A stretch of 6,488 nt of DNA. It comes from Terriglobia bacterium. Lineage in GTDB: Bacteria; Acidobacteriota; Terriglobia; UBA7540. The first letter of the stretch is position 1; every line of letters starts with the position of its first letter. The notes beneath the pieces were generated by a model. That model did no database searches. It saw only the letters and a program-made list of their open reading frames with translations, and was not told where the DNA came from. Location: contig JASHTR010000029.1 of assembly GCA_030040455.1 (NCBI GenBank), positions 1 to 6,488 on the forward strand. Direction: 5' to 3'. The translations under genes and the position numbers were made by a program. Positions 1 through 6,488 of the stretch are shown here, piece by piece.

Positions 1-351
1 AAACTGGCAGGTGACCAGATGAAAGGTGGAGTCCGGGTAAGGCAGCCGCTCGCCTTCGCCCTCATCGAAGCAGGCGTTGGAGATGTTCCGCTCCCGTTGA
101 AACTCAACCGCCCGAAGCAGCATGGCGTGAGTTATGTCGACACCGCGCGCAAAGTGGAGGCGAGGGGCCAATGCCAGGACGAGCGTGCCCGGCCCGCAAG
201 CGACGTCCAGGGCGTCTTCACCCGGCTGCGGCCTGGCAAATACGGCTCGCGCTTCTAACGCTTCCGGCGTGTCACGAACCGCAAATTGTGAAAACTCATC
301 CACCGTTCTCGTGAACTGTTTTTGCGTAACGCTCCGGTGTTTTTTTGACAT
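1..351 (-). CDS. Class I SAM-dependent methyltransferase, N-terminal part (runs off the left edge)
   Basis: Partial gene: the first 117 codons are present and the reading frame is still open at base 1. The product resembles UbiE/Methyltransf_11-type class I methyltransferases, which transfer a methyl group from S-adenosylmethionine to a small molecule or lipid. The SAM-binding motif I is clear (LDVACGPGT, residues 48-56), followed by the acidic end of strand 2 (GVDIT, about 70-74). A stretch reading GEGERLPYPDSTFHLVTCQF (98-117) matches the usual 'A-E-x-L-P-F-x-D-x-x-F-D' motif and strand 4. The ATG at 351-349 is the first usable start, because an in-frame TGA lies three codons upstream. The ribosome binding site is weak (GAAAG-like). 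No membrane segment or signal peptide is seen, so it is probably cytoplasmic. The substrate cannot be told from this half. It lies 427 bp downstream of the GH3 gene, so a functional link is not shown. Confidence 0.9.
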   Translation of the reverse strand, partial: MSKKHRSVTQKQFTRTVDEFSQFAVRDTPEALEARAVFARPQPGEDALDVACGPGTLVLALAPRLHFARGVDITHAMLLRAVEFQRERNISNACFDEGEGERLPYPDSTFHLVTCQF

Positions 352-778
352 GGTCTTTCAGCTTGATGAGTGACTGCCATCCGGCGATAGCCGAAGATGC
401 CGTGGTTGATGATGCGCCGGATGCCTTTCCGTCATTTCGCCTCGCATTCCCGCCACTTCTGACTAAAGCGATACGATAATGGAAAGTATGGTTTGTTGAC
501 AAGGGGAACGTGGAGGGGGATTACCACTCGTTGATGACGCGACACCCACGAACGATGGAAATAAGCGACCGGAGCCTTCAGCGAGCCGAGCGAACCATTT
601 AGAGCCTTGAGGTTTTTATGGTTCAGGTACACGTCACGGCTGCACTTGCTGGCTACTCATTTGGCAACCCCGAGCCATAATGCCTGAGCTTGAAAAAAAG
701 TTCATAGGATTCCCGCCTCAAGAATTCGAACACTTAGCATCCCTTGCGGTAAAATCTTTTGGGCTCGACCCACCGAGA
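352..778. other. Intergenic region, no supported gene
   Basis: This 427-bp gap lies between the end of the GH3 gene and the start of the methyltransferase gene. Short open frames exist on both strands (for example a 66-codon GTG-start frame at 432-632 minus), but none shows a recognisable motif, a good ribosome binding site or a family resemblance. An inverted repeat with 9-bp perfect arms lies at 378-386 and 415-423, in the leader of the methyltransferase gene. It has a 28-nt loop and no following T-run, so it is not a convincing terminator. I see no clear promoter or intrinsic terminator, though the methyltransferase promoter would be expected here. Confidence 0.6.
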
Positions 779-3229
779 CTACTGATAGCCGGCCAACTCT
801 CCGAAATCTTCAACAGTGAGCGTCCCTTGCAGCAGAATATCCGCGGACGATCTTCCGATCATAATGTCGAATGTCCCTGGCACAACCACCCAGTGCATGT
901 TGCGGTCAAGCAGCATGAGATCTTGAGGTCTGATAGTAAAGACCAAAGTTCTTTTTTCGCCCGGGGCGAGCTCCAGTCGTTCGAAGCCTCGAAGCTGCTT
1001 GACGGGAGTTGATACCGGTGCAAAACGTTCGTGCAGATAAAGCTGCACGGTTTCAACCCCGGCACGCTTTCCCACGTTTTCAACGTCCACACTGACCCGC
1101 GTATTTCCTCCAGAGAAGACCTGGGCTGGCTCGATGCGAAGGTTGCTATATTGGAATTGAGTATAACTGAGACCGTATCCAAAAGGGTAGAGCGGGGTCA
1201 CGGGCATATCCACATATCTGCCCGTCCCGTAATGCTGAATTCTGTAAAGCTTGGAAGGTTGATAGTCGTAATAATCAGATAATTGCCCGGCGCTGCGGGG
1301 AATCGTAATGGCGAGACGGCCGCTTGGGTTGTAATCGCCAAAGAGGACATCCGCAACCGCGTCCCCGCCCTCCTCACCCGGCTCCCAAGCCTCGACAATG
1401 GCAGGGACGTGGGCCGCTGTCCAGCGGATAGAAAGGGGGCGACCGTTTACCAGAACGACCACCGTCGGCGTACCGGTCGCGTAAACTGCCTTAATGAGAT
1501 CCTTCTGCGAGCCCGTCAAATCCAGGCTGGCCACGTCGTAGCCTTCGCCATCTGTGGGCTGCTCCCGGTTGTTTCCTGCATCACTTCTCCGGGCCTGTTC
1601 CCCAACCACGACGATCGCCACGTCGGCGTGTTTAGCCGCCCGGATCGCCGCAGCAAAGTCACCCTTCTCCTGACTCAGTATCCCGCATCCTCTCACGTAG
1701 GTCACAAGCGTCGAAGGCGGGACCCTACGTTTGATTCCTTCGAGAATCGTCTCCACGTGCTGGAGAACAACCTTCGGCGCGTAGTCGCCCAACAGGTTAG
1801 AAGTGCTGTCCGCGTTCGGGCCAATGACGGCAATAGACTTCAAATTCTTTCGAAGTGGTAGAAGGTTGTCGTCGTCCTTTAAAAGAACCATCCCTTCGCG
1901 CGCGGCTCGCAGAGCCAGTTCCTGATGCTCCCGGGAATGGATAACCCTTACCGCCCGTTCCGGATCTACATAAGGATGTTCAAAGAGGCCAAGCTGGAAT
2001 TTCTGTCGGAGCACGCGCCGTACCGCTCTATCGACCAGCGCTACCGGGACTCGTCCTTCTTCGACGTTTTCGACCAGAGGGCCCATGTAGGCAGGCTCGT
2101 AAGTGATACCTAAATCAACGCCTGCGCGCAGAGCCAGGGCACCTGCTTCCTTTTGGGTTGGAACGATATCTTCATAAATGAGCGTAGAGAAGCCATCCCC
2201 CTCACTCATAACTATCCCTTGGAAACCTAACTCTTGCCGAAGAATCCTCGTCAACCACTTCTCTGAAGAATGGATGGGAACATCGTCCACCTCGGGGTAG
2301 CCCGCCATTACACCCAGAGCGCCGGCTTTAAACGCCGCACTCCAAGGAAGCAGGAAGTTCTCGCGTAGCACGCGTTCCGAAAGATCGATGGCGCCTCGCT
2401 CAAGCCCGCTTACGGGCTCGCTCTGCGTAGGGAAATCCGTCATCAGGGCGATCACCTTGTCCGGCGCGTTGATATCCGTTCCTTGTGCGCCTCGAACGAT
2501 GTTTCGAGCAATGCATGCGTAAAGATAGGAGTCTTCAGTGTAGGCTTCTTCATTACGACCCATCCTGGGATCGCGATCGAGCTCCAGCACCAGCGTGGAG
2601 AGGACATGGATGCCTACAGCCCTTGCCTCCTGGGCGGCAGCCGCATAAATCGACTTGACCAGGGGCATATCGAAGCTGCTGCCAATGGCCAGACCTTCCG
2701 GAAAAACCGTGGCGCCGGGAAACATTGCGCCATGCGTGCCCTCCTCATCTTCCAATAGCGGGATTTTCAAGCGTGTTTGCGTTAGCGCAATTTTTTGAAG
2801 CGAATTGAAGAACTCTGCTTGCTGCCGCGGCCCTTCATGAAGGATCGTGTTGGCGAGAGTGAAGAAGCCGCATCCGGGGCCGATCTCGTGAGTATAAGTT
2901 CCCGCCGCGAACCTTTTGCACGCCCCCATTTTTTCAGGGATGGTCTTTCCAAGCTGACTCACGTAAACGCAAGGCAGATTGAGCTGCCCAACCTTTTCCT
3001 TGAGCGTCATACGACCGAGCAGATCGTTGACTCGCCGCTCGAGCGGCTGTCTTGCATCGAGATAGATAGGGACATCGGGTGAAGACTGCGAGTACAGCCG
3101 CGTGCTGCCGGGCAGCGCCAATCCCAACGCGAGGAGTGCTAACTTCAAACCTCGCAGTAGTCGCACCGGCACACCTTGACGTTTGCATTTACTCCTAAGG
3201 TTCGCCTTGCTAGTAAACACTCCCATCAT
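779..3229 (-). CDS. Secreted glycoside hydrolase family 3 protein (beta-glucosidase-like, atypical active site)
   Basis: GH3 enzymes remove beta-linked sugars from the non-reducing ends of glycosides. At 816 residues this is a full three-domain member. A long basic N-region and hydrophobic core (about 23-40) suggest Sec export, with cleavage near 48. The GH3 N-terminal barrel spans about 74-412, with DEEGTHG (161-167), RDPRMGRNEE (219-228) and GFQGIVMSEGDG (335-346). The C-terminal alpha/beta domain spans about 450-686, with the acid/base-type GEGYD (561-565, E562) and YPFGYGLSYT (681-690). A fibronectin III-like domain covers about 710-785. Oddities: the usual nucleophile Asp of 'SD' is E343 (with D345 two residues on), and the usual substrate-binding 'KHF' reads T264-D265-F266. 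Two ATGs start the frame. GGAG at 3235-3232 is only 2 nt from the first but 5 nt from the second (3226), which is the likelier start (815 residues). The family is certain. Beta-glucosidase activity is not, given these substitutions. Confidence 0.95.
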   Translation of the reverse strand: MMGVFTSKANLRSKCKRQGVPVRLLRGLKLALLALGLALPGSTRLYSQSSPDVPIYLDARQPLERRVNDLLGRMTLKEKVGQLNLPCVYVSQLGKTIPEKMGACKRFAAGTYTHEIGPGCGFFTLANTILHEGPRQQAEFFNSLQKIALTQTRLKIPLLEDEEGTHGAMFPGATVFPEGLAIGSSFDMPLVKSIYAAAAQEARAVGIHVLSTLVLELDRDPRMGRNEEAYTEDSYLYACIARNIVRGAQGTDINAPDKVIALMTDFPTQSEPVSGLERGAIDLSERVLRENFLLPWSAAFKAGALGVMAGYPEVDDVPIHSSEKWLTRILRQELGFQGIVMSEGDGFSTLIYEDIVPTQKEAGALALRAGVDLGITYEPAYMGPLVENVEEGRVPVALVDRAVRRVLRQKFQLGLFEHPYVDPERAVRVIHSREHQELALRAAREGMVLLKDDDNLLPLRKNLKSIAVIGPNADSTSNLLGDYAPKVVLQHVETILEGIKRRVPPSTLVTYVRGCGILSQEKGDFAAAIRAAKHADVAIVVVGEQARRSDAGNNREQPTDGEGYDVASLDLTGSQKDLIKAVYATGTPTVVVLVNGRPLSIRWTAAHVPAIVEAWEPGEEGGDAVADVLFGDYNPSGRLAITIPRSAGQLSDYYDYQPSKLYRIQHYGTGRYVDMPVTPLYPFGYGLSYTQFQYSNLRIEPAQVFSGGNTRVSVDVENVGKRAGVETVQLYLHERFAPVSTPVKQLRGFERLELAPGEKRTLVFTIRPQDLMLLDRNMHWVVVPGTFDIMIGRSSADILLQGTLTVEDFGELAGYQ

Positions 3230-3606
3230 CTCTCCGTTCCGTTTCTGTTAAATTCGGTCTTTGTCGCGCCGCGTCTGTCTTTGAATGCGGTGGCTTTTCG
3301 ACGCACTTACGAGCCTTACGGTGTTGTAGAGCAGCGCTCGCAGTATCACGCCGCGGGTCATCGTCCAGTGAACGTCAGGTGCCGCAGGAGTAAAAGGCGA
3401 GTCCCATGCTGGAGTATGGGGCGTCGGGTTGCGATAGAGCGTTCGCCGTGCAAGCCGGAGCCGGCCGGATGCCGGTGGTCCCAGAGATTTTGACGCGCTT
3501 TCGCAGGCTGAAGGACCCGCCACGACAGCCTCGACAATGTGCGGAAATTCCAAGGCGGAGGTGCGGGGTTTGGACCTGCCTTCCCTCGAATAGAAGGTTT
3601 TTTGTG
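3230..3606. other. Intergenic leader of the GH3 gene, no supported gene
   Basis: This 377-bp stretch separates the ceramidase-family gene from the GH3 gene. Open frames cross it on both strands, but they have no recognisable motifs and run into the ceramidase-family gene out of frame, so I treat them as chance. It contains a GC-rich imperfect palindrome (3461-3475) in a stretch that could belong to an interspersed repeat. The GH3 promoter is expected here, but no clear -35/-10 pair was found. No intrinsic terminator with a T-run was seen after the ceramidase-family gene. Confidence 0.6.
3232..3235 (-). promoter_or_regulatory. Ribosome binding site deciding the GH3 start
   Basis: The minus strand reads GGAG within GGAACGGAGAG just before two consecutive ATG codons. 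Spacing is 2 nt to the first ATG (3229) and 5 nt to the second (3226), so the second is the more likely initiation codon. The protein differs by only one Met. Confidence 0.55.
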
Positions 3607-4992
3607 TCAAATCTGACGGCCGGCAAGGTGGCTCACCACGGTGGCAATCAAATCGGCTTCGGCCCTCCCGGTAAAGGGCGTCGTGTGGGGCTCGTACCCG
3701 CCATACTTGAACGCGACCTCGGTGGGAAAGTAACCGAGCCAGCCGTTGCAGTAGCCGAAGTAAAACGTGTACGGGTAAGACGATTCGTTCCGGATGTGCA
3801 TCGAGATTTCGCAAAAGAGCTCAACGGGCAACGACCAAACCACAATATCGTCGTTGATCTCGAGGAATCGCACCGGCAGCCGGACCATTGTCGTGCCCGT
3901 GCTCGTCACCCGGATGTACTTGCTAAGGTCGGGGATCCAGGCCAGGCCTGCCTTGCGCGGAGTCTCAACGATCTCTTCCCCGAGACGCAGCGCCACGCTT
4001 GCCGTCGTGGACTCGATGCACTGGTTGGCTTCCAAAATCCGGTTGCCAAGGAGTACCCGGAATTGACTCAAATGCCCTTTCTGAAAGTTTGGCTGGGTGG
4101 TGTAAATCGGGGCCAGGTTGCCGGCCGCGCCGTTCATGTAGAGCATGGGCGCTCCGATTTCCTGCTCCACGTATTCAGCCACTTCGCCCGGTGCATCGGC
4201 GGTGATCTGAAGGTTTTGCCCTCCGAGCACGGTCCCGTGCATCGAGTAATTTGCGATCAGAACCAGCGGTTTGCCATCCGCCTTGTCCAAGCGAATGAGC
4301 CCGATTTGCCGGTCCATAGCGCCGTTGGGGTTGAGGCCTAAGGACGTGTGCCCATCGAGGTCTCTTGCCCGCCGGTTCATATTTGCCAGCGACATTCCCC
4401 AGCCTACGCCGAGCCGCGCCGGCTCAAGCTTCGAGACTGCATCCCTAACCGCCTGGAGGAGCTTCGCCTTGGCCATCGCAGTGTACTCGGTGTTCTGCTC
4501 GTGCTTGTATCGCCCCGGCATGAAAACAGAGTCTAGCGCAGGAGGAGCGAGTCCGGGTGCAGAGTGGGTATGAGTCGTAGCCCACCAGAACTGACGCCGC
4601 GTGATGCGCACGTCGTGGTGAAGAGCCAGCGCGACCTCGTCATATAAAGCGGGAGAAATGAGGCAAGTATCGGTAGAGATAAGAACGAAGCGTGTCTGGC
4701 CATTATCCATGGCCACAACGCGATGGTAGAGACGGTCGTGAACACCGGTCGACTGCCTCGCCTGATAGCCCCGCAGCCATTGCGGCTTGCTTGGCGTGAT
4801 GTCCGCTTTTACCACCGCGGCTCGAAGCGCACCGGCTTTCGAGTCAGGATTAGCTGAGGCTTCGCTCGCCGGAGATGCCGCCTCGCTGAACCTGGCCGCG
4901 GAGAGCGGATTGCGCAGCATGACGCTTCCACCCGCTGCTCCGAAGCTCGCGAGCAACTGCCTCCGCGAGACTTTACAGGGTTTCTGTGTCAT
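3607..4992 (-). CDS. Tat-exported neutral/alkaline ceramidase-family hydrolase
   Basis: The protein resembles the N-terminal catalytic domain of neutral/alkaline non-lysosomal ceramidases (PF04734), zinc amidases that split ceramide into sphingosine and fatty acid. A twin-arginine signal (SRRQLLASFGAAGG, residues 9-22, R10-R11) predicts Tat export of a folded protein. The mature part begins after a Ser/Ala-rich linker (about 31-55). Visible motifs are the metal-site THTHSAPG (140-147; H141 and H143), NMNRRAR (204-210), NYSMHGT (248-254; H252 as a second metal ligand), ITADAPGEV (263-271), MNGAAGNLAP (286-295) and a C-terminal LPVELFCEI (388-396) followed by GYFPTEVAFKYGGYE (420-434). At 461 residues it lacks the C-terminal Ig-like domain of about 650-residue ceramidases. 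Where those have the nucleophilic Ser in 'GDVSP', this has GNLAP, with A294 at the Ser position. Fold assignment is firm, but ceramidase activity is doubtful. The ATG follows AGGAG with 8-nt spacing. Confidence 0.92.
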   Translation of the reverse strand: MTQKPCKVSRRQLLASFGAAGGSVMLRNPLSAARFSEAASPASEASANPDSKAGALRAAVVKADITPSKPQWLRGYQARQSTGVHDRLYHRVVAMDNGQTRFVLISTDTCLISPALYDEVALALHHDVRITRRQFWWATTHTHSAPGLAPPALDSVFMPGRYKHEQNTEYTAMAKAKLLQAVRDAVSKLEPARLGVGWGMSLANMNRRARDLDGHTSLGLNPNGAMDRQIGLIRLDKADGKPLVLIANYSMHGTVLGGQNLQITADAPGEVAEYVEQEIGAPMLYMNGAAGNLAPIYTTQPNFQKGHLSQFRVLLGNRILEANQCIESTTASVALRLGEEIVETPRKAGLAWIPDLSKYIRVTSTGTTMVRLPVRFLEINDDIVVWSLPVELFCEISMHIRNESSYPYTFYFGYCNGWLGYFPTEVAFKYGGYEPHTTPFTGRAEADLIATVVSHLAGRQI

Positions 4993-4999
4993 AAAATCG

Positions 5000-5005
5000 T
5001 CTCCT
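5000..5005 (-). promoter_or_regulatory. Ribosome binding site of the ceramidase-family gene
   Basis: The minus strand reads AGGAGA, with 8 nt between its GGAG core and the ATG at 4992. This is a near-consensus Shine-Dalgarno site, and it supports a start that includes the twin-arginine signal. Confidence 0.75.
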
Positions 5006-5131
5006 ATTGCTGTTCTAATGGCTGGCTCGGCGTGCGCGGTCTTCCAAATGTGAGGCTTGTCAAATGTCGGTGTGCCGGTTCAAACTGACCAGAGAACCGG
5101 ACAGGCGTCCGCTAAACGGCTCAGGTCTATT

Positions 5132-5923
5132 TCAGCGTCCACAGAATTCGCGATAGCTCAGAAGTTTGATTCCACGCTCCTCCACAATTCGCCTGATCCT
5201 GGGGCTGGTATAAGCCAGCGTCTCAGCAGCACGGTTTTTGCCTACCCCTAGGGTTTGCACGTCTCGCGGTGCAGAATGAATTAAAGCATCATTTTCGATA
5301 GATGGATAGCCCGGGTGCGCAATCAGTAGGTGTACTCCCGGCTGCAAATTTTCTAGAAGATTAACCAAAACCTTCTCTTTTTCCTCTGGAGCAGGAGAAT
5401 AGATTCCGAAGTCGTCCAGCTCCCGCTCGCCCAGGAGACAGGAAACCGGAATACAGTACTCTTTGCTGATTCGCTCTACAACGGGACGGAGTTTAGAGTC
5501 GTACGGCATGATGTAGTGGGTGTCAAGATAATCCACCTTCACCCCTTTTTTCTTGGCGAGATCGATTTGGGCTCGGAACTCCTTTTCAAGCTCTGTAATA
5601 TCGGGATTGTGCGACCAGAATTCGTCGGGAGAACGATGGAGGAAACCATCTTCATCCACGAGTGTGCGGACTGCGGAATAAGGTAGGACCGGTCGCCATC
5701 GGTATCCCCGCCATTCGCCGATGATGCCCAAGTGCACTCCGAAGCAGAGGCTGGGATGCGCGCGGGCTATCTCGGCGGCCTCTTCAAACCACGAAGCAAT
5801 TACAAGCATCGCCGCGGATTTGATAATGCCGTATCTCATAGAATCTAGAATCGCGAGATTGCCGGTGTGCGTATAGCCCATGTCGTCGGCACGAGTGATA
5901 AGAATAATCTCCTGGTTCTCCAC
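5132..5923 (-). CDS. ChbG/YdjC-family metal-dependent carbohydrate deacetylase
   Basis: Members of this family remove acetyl groups from N-acetylated sugars; E. coli ChbG deacetylates chitobiose and related oligosaccharides. The metal-binding Asp-His-His set is intact: RADDMGYT (11-18; D13-D14), FGVHLG (61-66; H64) and DYLDTHYIMP (131-140; H136). A late IAHPGYP (201-207; H203) matches the family's His-Pro-Gly motif. At 263 residues it is of normal length. There is no signal peptide, so it is probably cytoplasmic. The start is GTG at 5923: it leaves the short beta strand before the ADD motif intact, an in-frame TGA lies five codons upstream, and GAGGTG stands 8 nt before it. The next ATG falls inside the catalytic motif and would destroy it. 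It lies between the transporter gene (147 bp upstream) and the ceramidase-family gene (139 bp downstream), which suggests a role in processing an acylated sugar compound. The actual substrate is unknown, as for most of this family. Confidence 0.93.
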   Translation of the reverse strand: MENQEIILITRADDMGYTHTGNLAILDSMRYGIIKSAAMLVIASWFEEAAEIARAHPSLCFGVHLGIIGEWRGYRWRPVLPYSAVRTLVDEDGFLHRSPDEFWSHNPDITELEKEFRAQIDLAKKKGVKVDYLDTHYIMPYDSKLRPVVERISKEYCIPVSCLLGERELDDFGIYSPAPEEKEKVLVNLLENLQPGVHLLIAHPGYPSIENDALIHSAPRDVQTLGVGKNRAAETLAYTSPRIRRIVEERGIKLLSYREFCGR

Positions 5924-5931
5924 CTTCAGAG

Positions 5932-5937
5932 CACCTC
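5932..5937 (-). promoter_or_regulatory. Ribosome binding site supporting the GTG start of the YdjC-family gene
   Basis: The minus strand reads GAGGTG, 8 nt before the GTG at 5923. With an in-frame stop five codons upstream and no other suitable start, it supports GTG initiation. Confidence 0.55.
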
Positions 5938-6070
5938 ACCGTAAGGATCCGCGAGAAGTAGGACCTCTCCGGGCATTAAGCATGATGTTCACAAAACTCG
6001 CTGAGAGCTGCGCTTCCCGAGTACTAATACGAATCACTACCTTGCCGCTGGCTTCAGACGGCTGTCTCGT

Positions 6071-6488
6071 TCAGCTCAGGCTTAACAGGACGACTGCTAC
6101 GAAACCCAACACAATTCCAGCAAGGGTGAGGCGGTTCATTGTTTCCCTAAAAAGTACCCATCCCCCTATCGCGACCACTAGAATCGATCCCCCAATCGCT
6201 ACCGGGAAAACGACGTTCCCGGGAACTTGCAAGTCAAGCGCTCTCGCCATCGCGACTTGGCCACCGATGCTCAAAATGCCCATCAGAGCTCCTAGCCCAA
6301 CTTCCTTTTTGCCGAGGCAAAATCCTTTTAATAGTGAGGGTAGAGCGATGCTGGCCAAACCGGCACCATACCACACGGTGAGATAGGGGAATTTGATGAC
6401 AGCCGGAAGCTGCCATCCGGCAAGCAGTTTGAGCCCAAAGGAGCTCATTCCATTGGTGAGAAGCACAACGAGCATTAGCAGAAACCAC
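6071..6488 (-). CDS. EamA/DMT-superfamily transporter, C-terminal half (runs off the right edge)
   Basis: Partial gene: 138 codons and the stop are present, and the frame is open to the right edge with four codons before the first internal Met, so the true start most likely lies outside. The visible part has about five hydrophobic segments (counting from the edge, roughly 1-22, 33-53, 63-84, 92-113 and 121-138). This fits one EamA repeat of a 10-helix drug/metabolite transporter. The order of a VPGNVVFP loop, a long helix, a short RET-containing turn and a final helix ending at the C-terminus is typical of the second EamA repeat, where 'GE' is common at the RET position. It would sit in the inner membrane and move a small metabolite. 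The substrate cannot be inferred. A free-standing single-repeat protein of about 140 residues is possible if a start lies just beyond the edge. It precedes the deacetylase gene in the same direction. Confidence 0.82.
   Translation of the reverse strand, partial: WFLLMLVVLLTNGMSSFGLKLLAGWQLPAVIKFPYLTVWYGAGLASIALPSLLKGFCLGKKEVGLGALMGILSIGGQVAMARALDLQVPGNVVFPVAIGGSILVVAIGGWVLFRETMNRLTLAGIVLGFVAVVLLSLS

Noticed and set aside
374..385. The 12-bp word CTGCCATCCGGC, which also occurs at 6410-6421.
   Set aside because: About one repeated 12-mer pair is expected by chance in 6.5 kb. The second copy is inside transporter coding sequence, so attachment-site or element ends are not supported.
378..423. 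A 9-bp perfect inverted repeat upstream of the methyltransferase start.
   Set aside because: The 28-nt loop and lack of a T-run do not fit a terminator, and one or two such repeats are expected by chance in a window of this size.
496..502. TTGACA on the plus strand, and the overlapping TTGTCA on the minus strand, in the left intergenic gap.
   Set aside because: The plus-strand box has no -10 partner and no gene downstream. The minus-strand box has only a poor TATCGT match at 19-bp spacing, too weak to call as the methyltransferase promoter.
432..632. A 66-codon minus-strand frame with a GTG start in the left intergenic gap.
   Set aside because: It has no convincing ribosome binding site, motif or family resemblance, and the length is within chance expectation.
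721..735. A tRNA T-loop-like GTTCGAAT on the minus strand just after the GH3 gene.
   Set aside because: There are no matching stems or other tRNA arms nearby, so neither a tRNA gene nor a tRNA-derived attachment site is supported.
1283..1861. A 192-codon plus-strand open frame inside the GH3 gene.
   Set aside because: It is antisense to the well-supported GH3 C-terminal domain and its translation shows no family motif.
3248..3814. A 188-codon minus-strand open frame crossing the GH3 leader and the end of the ceramidase-family gene.
   Set aside because: It overlaps the 3' end of the ceramidase-family gene in another frame. Its composition is Arg/Pro/Ser-rich and no domain is recognisable in the part outside that gene.
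3406..4341. A 311-codon open frame on the plus strand.
   Set aside because: It lies mostly antisense to the ceramidase-family gene, has no recognisable domain and an Arg/Pro/His-rich composition typical of antisense frames. The minus-strand gene has clear motifs and a good ribosome binding site.
5058..5063. A perfect TTGACA hexamer on the minus strand upstream of the ceramidase-family gene.
   Set aside because: No acceptable -10 element lies 16-18 bp downstream (the region there is GC-rich), so a sigma-70 promoter is not supported.

Overview
The window holds five protein-coding genes, all on the minus strand: three complete and two cut by the window edges. Read in the direction of transcription (right to left) they are: the C-terminal half of an EamA/DMT-type membrane transporter (6071-6488), a ChbG/YdjC-family metal-dependent deacetylase (5132-5923), a Tat-exported protein of the neutral/alkaline ceramidase family (3607-4992), a secreted three-domain glycoside hydrolase family 3 protein (779-3229), and the N-terminal part of a class I SAM-dependent methyltransferase (1-351, running off the left edge). 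No rRNA, tRNA, CRISPR array, insertion sequence or integrase was seen.

The organism cannot be named from this stretch. The mix of a secreted GH3 enzyme, a Tat-dependent ceramidase-family protein and a YdjC deacetylase, with moderately GC-rich DNA and roomy intergenic gaps, resembles soil heterotrophs such as Acidobacteriota (also Planctomycetota or Verrucomicrobiota). This is an impression from family content, not a measurement.

Layout: the transporter, deacetylase, ceramidase-like and GH3 genes are co-directional, with gaps of about 147, 139 and 377 bp. They could be a loose catabolic cluster, but the gaps are too wide to assert one operon. The methyltransferase lies a further 427 bp downstream and need not be related. 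A plausible shared theme is periplasmic or extracellular breakdown of a glycosylated, acylated or amide-containing compound: sugar removal by GH3, amide or ester hydrolysis by the ceramidase-like protein, deacetylation by the YdjC protein, and membrane passage through the DMT transporter. The substrate is unknown.

The most interesting signal is in the active sites. The GH3 protein has Glu where the family nucleophile Asp is expected, and Thr-Asp where the sugar-binding Lys-His pair is expected, yet it keeps the rest of the fold and the acid/base region. The ceramidase-family protein keeps the metal-binding histidines but has Ala where ceramidases carry the nucleophilic Ser. Two neighbouring hydrolases that both depart from the textbook catalytic residues suggest divergent subfamilies with unassigned chemistry.
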